From positions 1 to 27,249 of the forward strand of contig JAFGJC010000368.1 in the NCBI GenBank assembly GCA_016929305.1: a stretch of 27,249 nt of DNA, given 5' to 3'. The notes under the pieces were generated by a model, which saw only the letters and a program-made list of their open reading frames with translations, had not been told where the DNA came from and made no database searches. The stretch's first letter is position 1. Each line of letters begins with the position of its first letter. A program made the position numbers and the translations under genes. Below, in pieces: positions 8,761 to 17,006 of this stretch. This stretch comes from a candidate division CSSED10-310 bacterium. Its GTDB lineage: Bacteria > CSSED10-310 > JAFGJC01.

Positions 8761-8946
8761 TCAGAGTTACGGTTTGGCAAAGTAATTCTGGCCTACCTGG
8801 ACAGGCTTACCAATATGATATCCCACCAAACCGGACGGGTGCCAAACTCTCAGTTCCGGTTAACCTACCTACGATGACCCGCCTGACGGGGATTGCAAAG
8901 AGCGGTTCCCGAGGGCGGGCCCGCCAATGTACAGGCGGTTTTTTTT
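8761..8946 (+). ncRNA. Candidate structured small RNA of unknown family
   Basis: The stretch between the -24/-12 promoter and a hairpin with eight T is about 186 nt, noticeably more GC-rich than the surrounding genes and rich in complementary segments. TTTGGCA (8773-8779) pairs perfectly with TGCCAAA (8840-8846), extended by AGAG (8763-8766) with CTCT (8847-8850). AACCGGA (8829-8835) pairs with TCCGGTT (8855-8861), and its 5' arm lies inside the loop of the first stem, giving a pseudoknot or two alternative folds. CCGCCTG (8879-8885) pairs with CAGGCGG (8932-8938). No open reading frame with a ribosome-binding site is seen. The hallmarks of 4.5S RNA, RNase P RNA and tmRNA are absent, there is no end-to-end pairing as in 6S RNA, and no TPP, cobalamin, SAM or c-di-GMP riboswitch core was recognised. 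It ends 5 nt from the pnp stop, convergent with pnp. Confidence 0.55.
8879..8946 (+). terminator. Rho-independent terminator of the small RNA
   Basis: Two hairpins can end in GGCGG followed by T8 (8939-8946). One is a short stem CCGCC (8921-8925) with GGCGG (8934-8938) and an 8-nt loop. The other is a 7-bp closing stem CCGCCTG (8879-8885) with CAGGCGG (8932-8938). Inside lies the perfect 12-bp palindrome GGCGGGCCCGCC (8914-8925). The orientation is plus-strand only; no T run follows on the minus strand, so it would not terminate pnp. Confidence 0.75.
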
Positions 8947-8951
8947 ATCAA

Positions 8952-11009
8952 TCAGGATCTTGAAAGTTTTATACGGCCCTTTTCATCGACACCCAGCACG
9001 ACAACCGAGATCGAATCTCCGATATTTAGTGCTCTGAACAGTGATTCATCTCCGGGCTCCCATTCGGAAATATGCACCAGGCCTTCGGTTCCGGGAAAAA
9101 GCTCAACAAATACTCCAAACGGCTTAATAGAGACAACTTTAGCGTTATAGGTGACGCCAACCTGTGGCTCCTGAACAATTTCTGCTATCTGACGACGAGC
9201 TGATTCCGCTGACATTTGAGTTTTTGCAAAAATGAGGATTGCTCCGTCATCATTTATGGAAATTTCTGCCGATGACGATTCGGTAATTGATTTGATGGTT
9301 TTGCCTCCCGGACCGATGATATCCCGAATTCGTTCTGGGCGGACCGTCAATGTTATCATCCTGGGGGCATGGGATTTTAAGGATTTTCTGGGAGCAGGGA
9401 TTATATCCCGCATTTTTTCCAAAATATGGCATCGGGCAGTTCTGGCTTGTTGCAATGCGGTCTGTAAAATGGCGATCGGCAGTTTTCCGATTTTATTGTC
9501 CATCTGGATTGCAGTAATACCCTTTTCCGTACCGGCTACTTTGAAGTCCATATCTCCCAGGTGATCCTCGTCACCGGTAATGTCAGAAAGGATAACAGTG
9601 GTTTCTTCTTCTGAAATCAGACCCATGGCGACACCTGCAACAGGTTTTTTGATCGGAACGCCGGCATCCATCAGCGCCAGGCATCCGCCACAGACGGTAG
9701 CCATTGATGAAGAACCGTGAGATTCCGTTATTTCGGAATAGATGCGTACTGTGTAAGGAAACGATTCCCGTTCCGGAAAAACGGGTTTCAGTGCATTCCA
9801 GGCCAGATAACCATGACCGATTTCGCGTCTCCCTGGTCCACGCATCGGTTTGGTTTCACCGACCGAGTAGGGTGGAAATTGATAATGCAAGAAAAAGGAG
9901 GATTCCTCATCGCCATAAACAGTTTCGGTCTTGAGAGAATCCTGCGGTGATCCAATAGTACAATTTACGCAGGCTTGAGTTTCTCCACGGGTAAAGACAG
10001 CAGATCCATGTGGTTGATACAACCAGTCAACGCGTCCCGAAATGTGACGGATATCCAAAGATCCTCTTCCATCCAGCCGCCTGTTGTTCTTCAGTATTCG
10101 TTGCCGCACGATGTTATATTTGATGTCATCAAACGCTGATTCATATAGGGCTAAATTATCCAGATCAGATTGTTCATAGTGTGTTCGTAGTTCTTCCCTC
10201 AGGTTATACAAGGCGGTGTTGCGTTGTTTTTTCCCCTGTACATTCAGTGTTTCGTTGATACGGTGTTCAAAATCCCTGATCACAGTACTCTGAATATAAT
10301 CATGTGACTCTGGAGATTTATAACGACGAGGCTGAAGATCTAAAGATGCACGCCAATCATCAAAAAAATCAAAAACCGGCAATAATGTTTTCTGAGCGAG
10401 ATCGATTGCCTCCAAAATCACTGTTTCTTCCGTTTCATTGGCATGACCTTCCATCATTACCAGCCCATCCCGACCGCAGGAAATAGTGAGTTCCATCTCA
10501 ACATGACGGCGTTGGGATCGAGTGGGATTGATGACAAATCCGGATGCTGTTTTTGCAATTCTGAGGCCGGCGGCGGGTCCCTGCCATGGAATATCCGAAA
10601 TCCTCAACGCTGCGGTTGCAGCAAGGAGACCCAGAATGTCCGAATCAACGTCGGGATCTGCTGACAGGAGTGTTGCGATGATTTGTGTTTCGCAGCGAAA
10701 ATCTTTTGGGAAAAGGGGTCTTATCGATCGGTCAATGATTCGCGAAATCAGAATCTCCCGCTCACTCATACGGCCTTCCCGCTTTCCGTAGACATGCGGT
10801 ATGACGCCGGCGGCGCCGTAAAGCTCGCGATAGTCAACGGTTAGCGGAAAAAAATCGGTATCGGAACGGGGATCGCGAGCGGCCACTGCCGTGGCCAGTA
10901 CGGCAGCATTCCGCTGCCGTACGATGACGGCGCCGTCGGCCTGTCTGGCGATCTCACCCGTTTCGAAAGATATGTCATGCCCGGCAATCTTTAGAGTTTT
11001 TCGGTTCAT
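8952..11009 (-). CDS. pnp: Polyribonucleotide nucleotidyltransferase (PNPase)
   Basis: 685 residues from the ATG at 11009 (MNRKTLKIAG), which aligns with the usual PNPase N-terminus; an upstream ATG at 11045 would add 12 unusual residues overlapping the protease gene. PNPase degrades RNA 3' to 5' using phosphate, as a trimer that can join the degradosome. Domains: first RNase PH core (LSFETG-like start, ARQADGAV), helical linker, second RNase PH core (FTRGETQA, HGSSSMATVCGGCLALMDAG, and GDEDHLGDMDFKVAGT with the metal-binding acidic residues), KH domain (about 552-612, with IIGPGGKTIK) and a C-terminal S1 domain (about 617-685, GVFVELFPGTEGLVHISE). All catalytic blocks are intact and length is normal. 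rpsO, the usual neighbour, is absent; the start is only 10 nt after the protease stop, with a weak Shine-Dalgarno inside the protease's last codons. Confidence 0.98.
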   Translation of the reverse strand: MNRKTLKIAGHDISFETGEIARQADGAVIVRQRNAAVLATAVAARDPRSDTDFFPLTVDYRELYGAAGVIPHVYGKREGRMSEREILISRIIDRSIRPLFPKDFRCETQIIATLLSADPDVDSDILGLLAATAALRISDIPWQGPAAGLRIAKTASGFVINPTRSQRRHVEMELTISCGRDGLVMMEGHANETEETVILEAIDLAQKTLLPVFDFFDDWRASLDLQPRRYKSPESHDYIQSTVIRDFEHRINETLNVQGKKQRNTALYNLREELRTHYEQSDLDNLALYESAFDDIKYNIVRQRILKNNRRLDGRGSLDIRHISGRVDWLYQPHGSAVFTRGETQACVNCTIGSPQDSLKTETVYGDEESSFFLHYQFPPYSVGETKPMRGPGRREIGHGYLAWNALKPVFPERESFPYTVRIYSEITESHGSSSMATVCGGCLALMDAGVPIKKPVAGVAMGLISEEETTVILSDITGDEDHLGDMDFKVAGTEKGITAIQMDNKIGKLPIAILQTALQQARTARCHILEKMRDIIPAPRKSLKSHAPRMITLTVRPERIRDIIGPGGKTIKSITESSSAEISINDDGAILIFAKTQMSAESARRQIAEIVQEPQVGVTYNAKVVSIKPFGVFVELFPGTEGLVHISEWEPGDESLFRALNIGDSISVVVLGVDEKGRIKLSRS

Positions 11010-11019
11010 ATAGTATCGA

Positions 11020-13056
11020 TCACCAACCCCATTCCGTATAGGCATAGTCCATAAGCTGCATGGTGGTATGATCGAATGCCGCCGTCCAGAATTTCAATCC
11101 ATCCGCATGACCACTGACTTCAGGCCAGGTGAATTCCAATATGGATTCCCGGTTGATGCTGTAGTCCGGAATATTCTGAGTCATATAATCAAGCTGATTA
11201 CTCCATGATGGCCAAAACCAGTATAATCCATAGACATCAAGAATGATCCATTTATCAATGCTCAGGGCATCTCGATAGTTTGCAACCGTGCAAGCAAGCT
11301 CAAAACTGTCTCCTGCTTCAAATACGGACTGCGAAGTCGTGATCGAAATGGAAAGCGGATCAGGAAATTTCGTATTGAAATCATCGGTAACGCCTGAAAG
11401 AATCGCCAGGTCATCGATATTCCATCCTCCGAAATTCAAGCCTTCATCGGTATCAAGGGTGAAGGTAATCTGCACCGTGTCTGCACCTGAAACAGCATCG
11501 GTAATATCATATACACAGTGAACCCAGTGCTTATCGATGAGGTGTCCTGAATAGGGATTAATCCAAACCTCATTTCCGTTCACCAGAATTTTTGCCTGAT
11601 CAAAACGGCTCTCTTCAACCGTAAGCCACCGCCAGAAGGTAAGGTAAATATGATCCATTCCCGTACAATCAAATACCGGCGACTGGAGGTAATTTGACAT
11701 ATTGCTTAAGTAACTGCCGCCAGGGTTGAGGTTCGTACCCCAAAAACTAAATCCGGAATGAGGTATGAGAGGATCGTATCCGACTGGTTCTTCTGAATCG
11801 GGCATACCGCGCATCCAGTTGTCTTTTCGGCGTGTATAGCCATGGATCCAGCCATCATCTGATGCGCCTTCGAAATCGTTCTGGTGAAGTGTGAACAGAG
11901 GTCCGGCCAGCCAGGAAATCGAGATATCCCAGGAACCGGTGGAAAACGATACCGACACTGTCATATCGACTTGCTCGAGCGGTTCGATACCATTGACGGT
12001 GAAAATGAAATTTCCCTGTGAGGCAGCGGAGGTGTTGGAAGGGATGTCGATAAAGGGCAGAACTCCGGTAACGATATTAATCGCAGGATTGGAACAGGTC
12101 AGTGTAGCGGTGACACCGATGGCATCTTCACGGCCGATGTTTTTGAGTTCAATCGGCATATGAACGGTTTCTCCATCAACGGGTATTCCGTCATTGCCGT
12201 CATCAAAATCATAGCTTTCCAGATTAAAACTAATGGGAGGGACTTCCTCATAATAAACAATCGCGGATTGTTCACCGATATGCACGTCGCCACGCTGAAT
12301 ATAGAAAAATCCATTATCGCCCCAGTCATCGCCCCAGGAATTTTTGACAATCCATGATCCTTCCGGGCAGACGGTGTCGTCCCAGCCGACAATCACAACA
12401 CCGTGATTGATGTCGGTGTTCGAATCATCCTGGTAACATCCATTCGTATACGCTTTTAGATTATTATTAGCGCCGATAACCGTTGCTACCGGTCCATAAT
12501 CCTGAAGCGCTGCCTTGATACTGAGCTCATCGGTGTTGATGTATTCCCATGACGTGACATGTATATAAGGATAATAGTCCTGATCCAGACAGGTCATATT
12601 CTGTGCCTGGTAGGGATAATCAGACTCAATGATACATCCCGGATCTGTCAGATAGGTCCATGCGGAAGCATAACTGCCCCCATAGCAACCATAAGATCCT
12701 GGAGTGCAATCTACAAGCTGCTGTTCGGAATAATCCGGAGCGATGCCTGTATCGATATAGACCTGAGATTCCAGAACAGCGATTGCCGCAAACGCCCAGC
12801 ACGATCCGCAGTTTGCCTGATCCCTGATCGGCGAGACTCCATTCATCTCTCGCCAATCAAATACCTCAGGAAAATCCCGGTCCGCAAGAGATGGGTCGAA
12901 AGTGGGTTCCTGATAATCGATCGGTGGAATATAGGTCAATAACGCTTGAAATTCTTCATCGGTTAATTTTGCCACCCAGTTGTCGGCATAGCTGGGGGAA
13001 ACGAAACCAACAGATAAACAGAATAAAGTAATCATAAGAATGGAAGCACGTTTCAT
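11020..13056 (-). CDS. Secreted papain-family (C1A) cysteine protease with C-terminal beta domains
   Basis: 678 residues from the ATG at 13056, selected because AAGGAG (13064-13069) is 7 nt upstream; an in-frame TTG 6 nt earlier is too close to it. A signal peptide spans residues 1-24 (MKRASILMITLFCL...SYA). The catalytic domain covers about 60-270 and keeps oxyanion Gln80 and Cys86 (DQANCGSCWAF), His218 (NHGVVIVGWDD) and Asn239 (KNSWGDDWG). It has almost no propeptide, only about 35 residues. The C-terminal 400 residues look all-beta: a CARDB/Ig-like segment (about 276-390), a jelly-roll or MAM-like segment rich in Trp and Gly (about 395-560) and another beta segment to the end. An exported protease for protein scavenging is likely. 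It shares a promoter, and almost a junction, with pnp, which is a strange partner. Confidence 0.93.
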   Translation of the reverse strand: MKRASILMITLFCLSVGFVSPSYADNWVAKLTDEEFQALLTYIPPIDYQEPTFDPSLADRDFPEVFDWREMNGVSPIRDQANCGSCWAFAAIAVLESQVYIDTGIAPDYSEQQLVDCTPGSYGCYGGSYASAWTYLTDPGCIIESDYPYQAQNMTCLDQDYYPYIHVTSWEYINTDELSIKAALQDYGPVATVIGANNNLKAYTNGCYQDDSNTDINHGVVIVGWDDTVCPEGSWIVKNSWGDDWGDNGFFYIQRGDVHIGEQSAIVYYEEVPPISFNLESYDFDDGNDGIPVDGETVHMPIELKNIGREDAIGVTATLTCSNPAINIVTGVLPFIDIPSNTSAASQGNFIFTVNGIEPLEQVDMTVSVSFSTGSWDISISWLAGPLFTLHQNDFEGASDDGWIHGYTRRKDNWMRGMPDSEEPVGYDPLIPHSGFSFWGTNLNPGGSYLSNMSNYLQSPVFDCTGMDHIYLTFWRWLTVEESRFDQAKILVNGNEVWINPYSGHLIDKHWVHCVYDITDAVSGADTVQITFTLDTDEGLNFGGWNIDDLAILSGVTDDFNTKFPDPLSISITTSQSVFEAGDSFELACTVANYRDALSIDKWIILDVYGLYWFWPSWSNQLDYMTQNIPDYSINRESILEFTWPEVSGHADGLKFWTAAFDHTTMQLMDYAYTEWGW

Positions 13057-13109
13057 CGACAAACTCCTTTTTATTGAATTACTCCCCTGAAACAGGGAAC
13101 AGAGAGCAA

Positions 13110-13138
13110 ATATTAGGCCAATATGCCAGCAATGTCCA
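13110..13138 (-). promoter_or_regulatory. Candidate sigma-70 promoter for the papain-like protease (and pnp)
   Basis: On the minus strand TGGACA (13133-13138) and TAATAT (13110-13115) are exactly 17 bp apart. The leader would be about 47 nt and includes the small hairpin CCCTG-TTT-CAGGG just before the Shine-Dalgarno. Confidence 0.45.
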
Positions 13139-13144
13139 GCAGGT

Positions 13145-13864
13145 TTACTTTACCCAGACGATTTTTCTTACGCCTGGCAACTCCCGGAAGGTAGCACCTT
13201 GAATAACAGAACGCAGCAATTTTTCTGAATCATTAATGATACAGCCGCACAGCGCATCGATTCCATGGTCAAACAGGACTGTTGACAACGGTGTGGTTCC
13301 TCCAAGAACAATCTTAAAAGCATTGGGATTTGCACAGCCAAGGAGATCCTGGAATGTATGGTTAATGAAGGAACTGCCGGTGATTGCGATGACATCGGCG
13401 TCCGGGAAAACAGAAGATGCTTCGTGAACACCTTGTAAACCCTGATAAGGCGGATGTTGAATGACGGTTAATTTTCCTGCAATCTTATGAAGTCTTTCAG
13501 TAAATGGAAAATGACCGATTACGGCTGCATGTTTGTTTTGACTTTTTTCGAACAGCAGGTCCTGAGCTTTCATTTCAAGAATATTCTTGCGCGGTATCGG
13601 GATCAAGGCGTTCACGGCTGCCATTCCCAGGGAGGCTTCCAGAAGGTTGTTACTGAAACTTCGCATGGCAATTTCTTTGAGACTGTAGTGGTTCAATTTT
13701 CCGGAGTCTTCTATCCCGGCATGATCTGTGGAGCAAAGATTTCTGAAAGTGGAAGCCAAACCGGCTTGTGAAGCTGTCACGCACGTTACAAACGTTCCGA
13801 TTGCGGCCGACTCCACCGGTTCATCGTTCACCAGATTTGAAATAATGTCTCTCAATATTTGCAC
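13145..13864 (-). CDS. DUF364/DUF4213 protein (putative heavy-metal chelation domain)
   Basis: 239 residues from a GTG at 13864, with a G-rich Shine-Dalgarno (six G, 13870-13875) 5 nt upstream. The N-terminal part (about 1-95, AAIGTFVTCV...GLASTF) resembles the DUF4213 enolase-N-like domain. The C-terminal part (about 105-239) resembles the Rossmann-like DUF364 domain, with VIGHFPF, DADVIAITGSSFINHT, LGGTTPLSTVLFDHGIDALCGC and the final D-x(n)-QGATF block. The family is annotated as putative heavy-metal chelation and is often found near transition-metal transporters, but its biochemistry is not settled. There is no signal peptide, so it is cytoplasmic. It lies 49 nt after a TonB-dependent receptor and is probably transcribed with it, suggesting that it handles an imported metal or chelate (inference). 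Confidence 0.75.
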   Translation of the reverse strand: MQILRDIISNLVNDEPVESAAIGTFVTCVTASQAGLASTFRNLCSTDHAGIEDSGKLNHYSLKEIAMRSFSNNLLEASLGMAAVNALIPIPRKNILEMKAQDLLFEKSQNKHAAVIGHFPFTERLHKIAGKLTVIQHPPYQGLQGVHEASSVFPDADVIAITGSSFINHTFQDLLGCANPNAFKIVLGGTTPLSTVLFDHGIDALCGCIINDSEKLLRSVIQGATFRELPGVRKIVWVK

Positions 13865-13913
13865 ACGATCCCCCCTCTGTTCCGGTTTGTTATTCCAATC
13901 AGATTTTAGAATG

Positions 13914-16853
13914 TCAGAATGCGTATGTAAAGCTCAAGCGGTAAGATCTCGGCTCAACCCAATAGTTTGCTTGACCAAAGTAATCCGGTCGACTGGGAGT
14001 GTAAACATCAACCTCACCGATAACGGTTTGCTGATCGAGAATGTTGAAAATGTCCAGAATGACGGTGAACGCCCCCCATTTCCCTGCTTTGAAAGTATTT
14101 TGTAGAGATATATCCCAGATTGTCACAGAGGGGAGTTCATATGTACCCCGACCTTCCGGGAAATAGCAGGCATAGCTGCGATACGGCGGCCGGCCGGTCC
14201 ACGTGTCCGGGTCGCTGGAATCGTTAGCCGGATCATCGGGATCATAGGTTCTCGGCGGATTTGATCGTTTGGAGTAGGGAAAACCGGATCTCCAAAACCC
14301 GTCGATGCCTAACGAAAGTTCATACCAATCCGTGAGGGGATAATGAACGGCACCAGAAAGTTTGAGATAATGTTCTGCCGACCACGGGAGTTCTCCATAC
14401 AAGTTCTGTGATGCGAAGTACGTATCGTAGGGGAAAGAAAATTGAGCAACACCAGAACTTCCGGGTTCCGAACTGTCGATGACCGTACCCTCTGCTTTTG
14501 AATAGGTATAACTGGTCATCATATCCAGGTATTTCGCAGTATAAGAAGCGCTGATTTCAATGCCGTCATAATCACGTGATGCCTCATCAACATTGGTCAC
14601 GTAATAAAGGTGTTTTGAATAATCCTCATCGATTCTCGGGTCATACTGTTTAGATCCATCGAGGCCAGTAAACGAATCGTTCACACCTCCTTTATAGGTC
14701 CAGACGATATTGCCGTCATCATCGGCGAATAATCCGACATCCTCGATGATATCCCGTGTTTCACGCCGGATGTAGTTCAACTCAACCGAAAAGGAATCAT
14801 TAAACACATGCTCAACGCCGATCACGAATTCATCCGTATATTCCGGATCAAGATTTGGATCAATAAGATTCCAATCACCTGGTTCATCCTGGTAATGCGT
14901 GCTCCAGCTTGTTTCATCGAAAAAATAATCTTCGTCGGGAATGCCGTTCCGGTCATTGTCGTGCCATTCCGGTCCCATGTAAAAATCGGTAGATGATGCA
15001 GAGTTGTCTACCGAAAATGGCTGGAACATGTATGGCAACGACAAATCAAACGGGCTGTAATAGCGTCCCCAGAACATACGGACAATATCCTTGCCGTTCT
15101 TGAAAATATCCCAATTGATACCCAGGCGCGGAGCGATCATGCCGGTAAATTTCATGTCTCCATATTCTTTATAGGATCCGTCCGAATTCATATATGAATC
15201 GGCTTTAAAATGTCCCCATCGCCATGCCGGTACGCTGATATCCCCCGCACCATTTTCATAAGTGGTATACTCAAAACGCGCACCCAGATTCAACGTCAGA
15301 TTATCCAAAACCGACCAGTCATCCTGGAGAAACACGGCATAATAATTTCCCGAAACCGTTGATGTCCCCGGATTAAGAAGGAACGTTCGTGTTGCATCTT
15401 TCCAGAAATCAGGATCCGCCATATCCAGATTAATCACATATGAAGCATCTCCAGGAATGATATTGTATGAATCCCGCGAGATATCGTGCCACTCGAAACC
15501 ACCCTTGAATCGGTGGCTTCCAGCAAGATCAGGAACCCAGTAAGCAGCCTCCAGACGCATCTGGAATCTCTCACGGTCATCCTCATTCCAAATATCGGCA
15601 TTGTTATATGCCAGCCCTGAGTAGATATCATAAAACGGCGGCTTGTTTTTATTTCCGCTCTCAGGGAAATAATGTATTTGTTCGTTTGAAAATCCAGTCA
15701 GAAAGTCCAATTGCATGCGCTGACTGAATTCCCAGGTCCAGTTAAGGAAATAACAGGGGGCGGTGTTTTCCGTTCGCATTGCTGTATCGATAATGAAAAA
15801 CGGGCTGTAGCTTTGGTTGTGGTATATCTTCAGGTTATCGAAATATGTAAGAGTAATCTTGTGATCTTCTCCAGGTTGATAGATCAACTTTGCATAGGGT
15901 GTCATGAATTCCCTGTCTTGATGGATATCTTTTTTCCAGGGGGCGTTCATGAAATACGATTCATAACTCGGCAGACCGGTGGTGGTTTCGCTGATTTCAT
16001 AGTATTTATAAGATAATAGAAACCATAATTTGTCTTTTAAAATCGGACCTTCAACCGTCAGTGCCGGTTCCCAGTGATTTTCATCGTAAGTATAGTAATA
16101 ATTATCCTGTTTATGACTGTCCTGCCAGTCCGATTCGAAGTAACGCAGTCGAAGGATGCCATGATATTCGTTTGAAGGCACTCGGGTTAACGTATGAATG
16201 ATACCCCCAATGCTGCGCCCATATTCTGCAGCAAAAGCTGCTGTCTGAATGTCATATTCACAGATGACATCGGGATTCAGCTCCGTCGATATCAGAGAGG
16301 TTATCGGAGATCTGATATCTAAACCGTCCACGAAATAGACATTATCGACGTGAGCGCCGCCGTGAATATGAGGATTTGCAGTTCCCGTTGTTCCGGGTGC
16401 CAGGGAAAATGCCGTGAAATAATCGTCAGATCCCGGTAATCGATCCATGAACGAGCGGCGGATGACGGTGTGAACACGATTATCCTGTATCGTTGTTGCT
16501 CTGGTTACATCTGTTTCAGAACCAGGATTTGAAGGTAAAATCAGGTCAATTGTTTCCGGAGTATTGGCGGCAATTCTGATACCTTTCAAGGCAATAATAG
16601 ATATCTCGTTTTTTTCAAACCAAAGATAATATCCGCCAGGTGTTAATCCTGAAAAGTAATAAAATCCGTTTGCCTGGATTGTGCATGTCCGTTTCAGGGA
16701 GAGATCAGTTTTTTCCAAAACAAGAATAATTCCCTTGGGGGAATCTCCGTTATCCCAGGATACTTTACCCGATAATGTGCTGGCCGTTGCCGTTGCGGAA
16801 ATGACCATTACACAGGCAATGGCGATGGAGAAGAGTTCATTTACTGTTTTCAT
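13914..16853 (-). CDS. TonB-dependent receptor with N-terminal regulatory-like domain (paralogue 1)
   Basis: 979 residues from the ATG at 16853, preceded by GGGAGG (16858-16863); the ATG at 16865 lies in the Shine-Dalgarno itself. Signal peptide 1-24 (MKTVNELFSIAIACVMV...ATA). A prealbumin-like beta domain covers about 27-105, the plug about 135-225 (HIHGGAHVDNVYFVDGLDI, AAFAAEYGRSIGGI) and the beta-barrel about 235-979, ending in ...SFTYAF with the terminal Phe of outer-membrane barrels. It imports an unknown ligand across the outer membrane. The region between beta domain and plug (105-135) lacks a recognisable TonB box, unlike the neighbouring paralogue. A DNDRNGIPDED loop at about 635 resembles a calcium-binding repeat. 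It has its own promoter and is followed by DUF364. Confidence 0.93.
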   Translation of the reverse strand: MKTVNELFSIAIACVMVISATATASTLSGKVSWDNGDSPKGIILVLEKTDLSLKRTCTIQANGFYYFSGLTPGGYYLWFEKNEISIIALKGIRIAANTPETIDLILPSNPGSETDVTRATTIQDNRVHTVIRRSFMDRLPGSDDYFTAFSLAPGTTGTANPHIHGGAHVDNVYFVDGLDIRSPITSLISTELNPDVICEYDIQTAAFAAEYGRSIGGIIHTLTRVPSNEYHGILRLRYFESDWQDSHKQDNYYYTYDENHWEPALTVEGPILKDKLWFLLSYKYYEISETTTGLPSYESYFMNAPWKKDIHQDREFMTPYAKLIYQPGEDHKITLTYFDNLKIYHNQSYSPFFIIDTAMRTENTAPCYFLNWTWEFSQRMQLDFLTGFSNEQIHYFPESGNKNKPPFYDIYSGLAYNNADIWNEDDRERFQMRLEAAYWVPDLAGSHRFKGGFEWHDISRDSYNIIPGDASYVINLDMADPDFWKDATRTFLLNPGTSTVSGNYYAVFLQDDWSVLDNLTLNLGARFEYTTYENGAGDISVPAWRWGHFKADSYMNSDGSYKEYGDMKFTGMIAPRLGINWDIFKNGKDIVRMFWGRYYSPFDLSLPYMFQPFSVDNSASSTDFYMGPEWHDNDRNGIPDEDYFFDETSWSTHYQDEPGDWNLIDPNLDPEYTDEFVIGVEHVFNDSFSVELNYIRRETRDIIEDVGLFADDDGNIVWTYKGGVNDSFTGLDGSKQYDPRIDEDYSKHLYYVTNVDEASRDYDGIEISASYTAKYLDMMTSYTYSKAEGTVIDSSEPGSSGVAQFSFPYDTYFASQNLYGELPWSAEHYLKLSGAVHYPLTDWYELSLGIDGFWRSGFPYSKRSNPPRTYDPDDPANDSSDPDTWTGRPPYRSYACYFPEGRGTYELPSVTIWDISLQNTFKAGKWGAFTVILDIFNILDQQTVIGEVDVYTPSRPDYFGQANYWVEPRSYRLSFTYAF

Positions 16854-16895
16854 AAAACCTCCCATCAGTGCTGTGTATAACCATTGTACGTTAAG

Positions 16896-16924
16896 ATTTT
16901 AACACTTTGGCGAAACATTTTCAA
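16896..16924 (-). promoter_or_regulatory. Strong sigma-70 promoter for TonB receptor paralogue 1
   Basis: On the minus strand TTGAAA (16919-16924) and TAAAAT (16896-16901) are 17 bp apart, each 5 of 6 matches to consensus. The leader would be about 36 nt. It lies directly after the terminator of the upstream receptor gene, so the two receptors can be expressed independently. Confidence 0.7.
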
Positions 16925-16954
16925 GGTTCTGAACGAAAAAAACTTTTTTTAAGT

Positions 16955-16985
16955 AAAAAAAAAAGCGGCGCATTGCGCCGCTTTT
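16955..16985 (-). terminator. Rho-independent terminator after TonB receptor paralogue 2
   Basis: The perfect stem GCGGCGC / GCGCCGC (16965-16971 with 16975-16981) has a 3-nt loop and flanking AAAA/TTTT pairs. On the minus strand a run of ten T follows. It starts about 20 nt after the receptor stop codon. Confidence 0.92.
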
Positions 16986-17006
16986 CATTACATCAAATCT
17001 CAGATA

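Noticed and set aside
8761..8946. 6S RNA, 4.5S SRP RNA, RNase P RNA, tmRNA or a known riboswitch
   Set aside because: The length is close to 6S RNA, but the ends do not pair into a long rod. The SRP GGAAGGAAGCAGC-type apex, RNase P core, tmRNA tRNA-like ends and common riboswitch cores are absent.
8718..8963. Plus-strand 81-codon open frame across the small-RNA region
   Set aside because: No Shine-Dalgarno, start upstream of the predicted transcript start, and it runs through the terminator T run into pnp. The pairing and terminator explain the region better.
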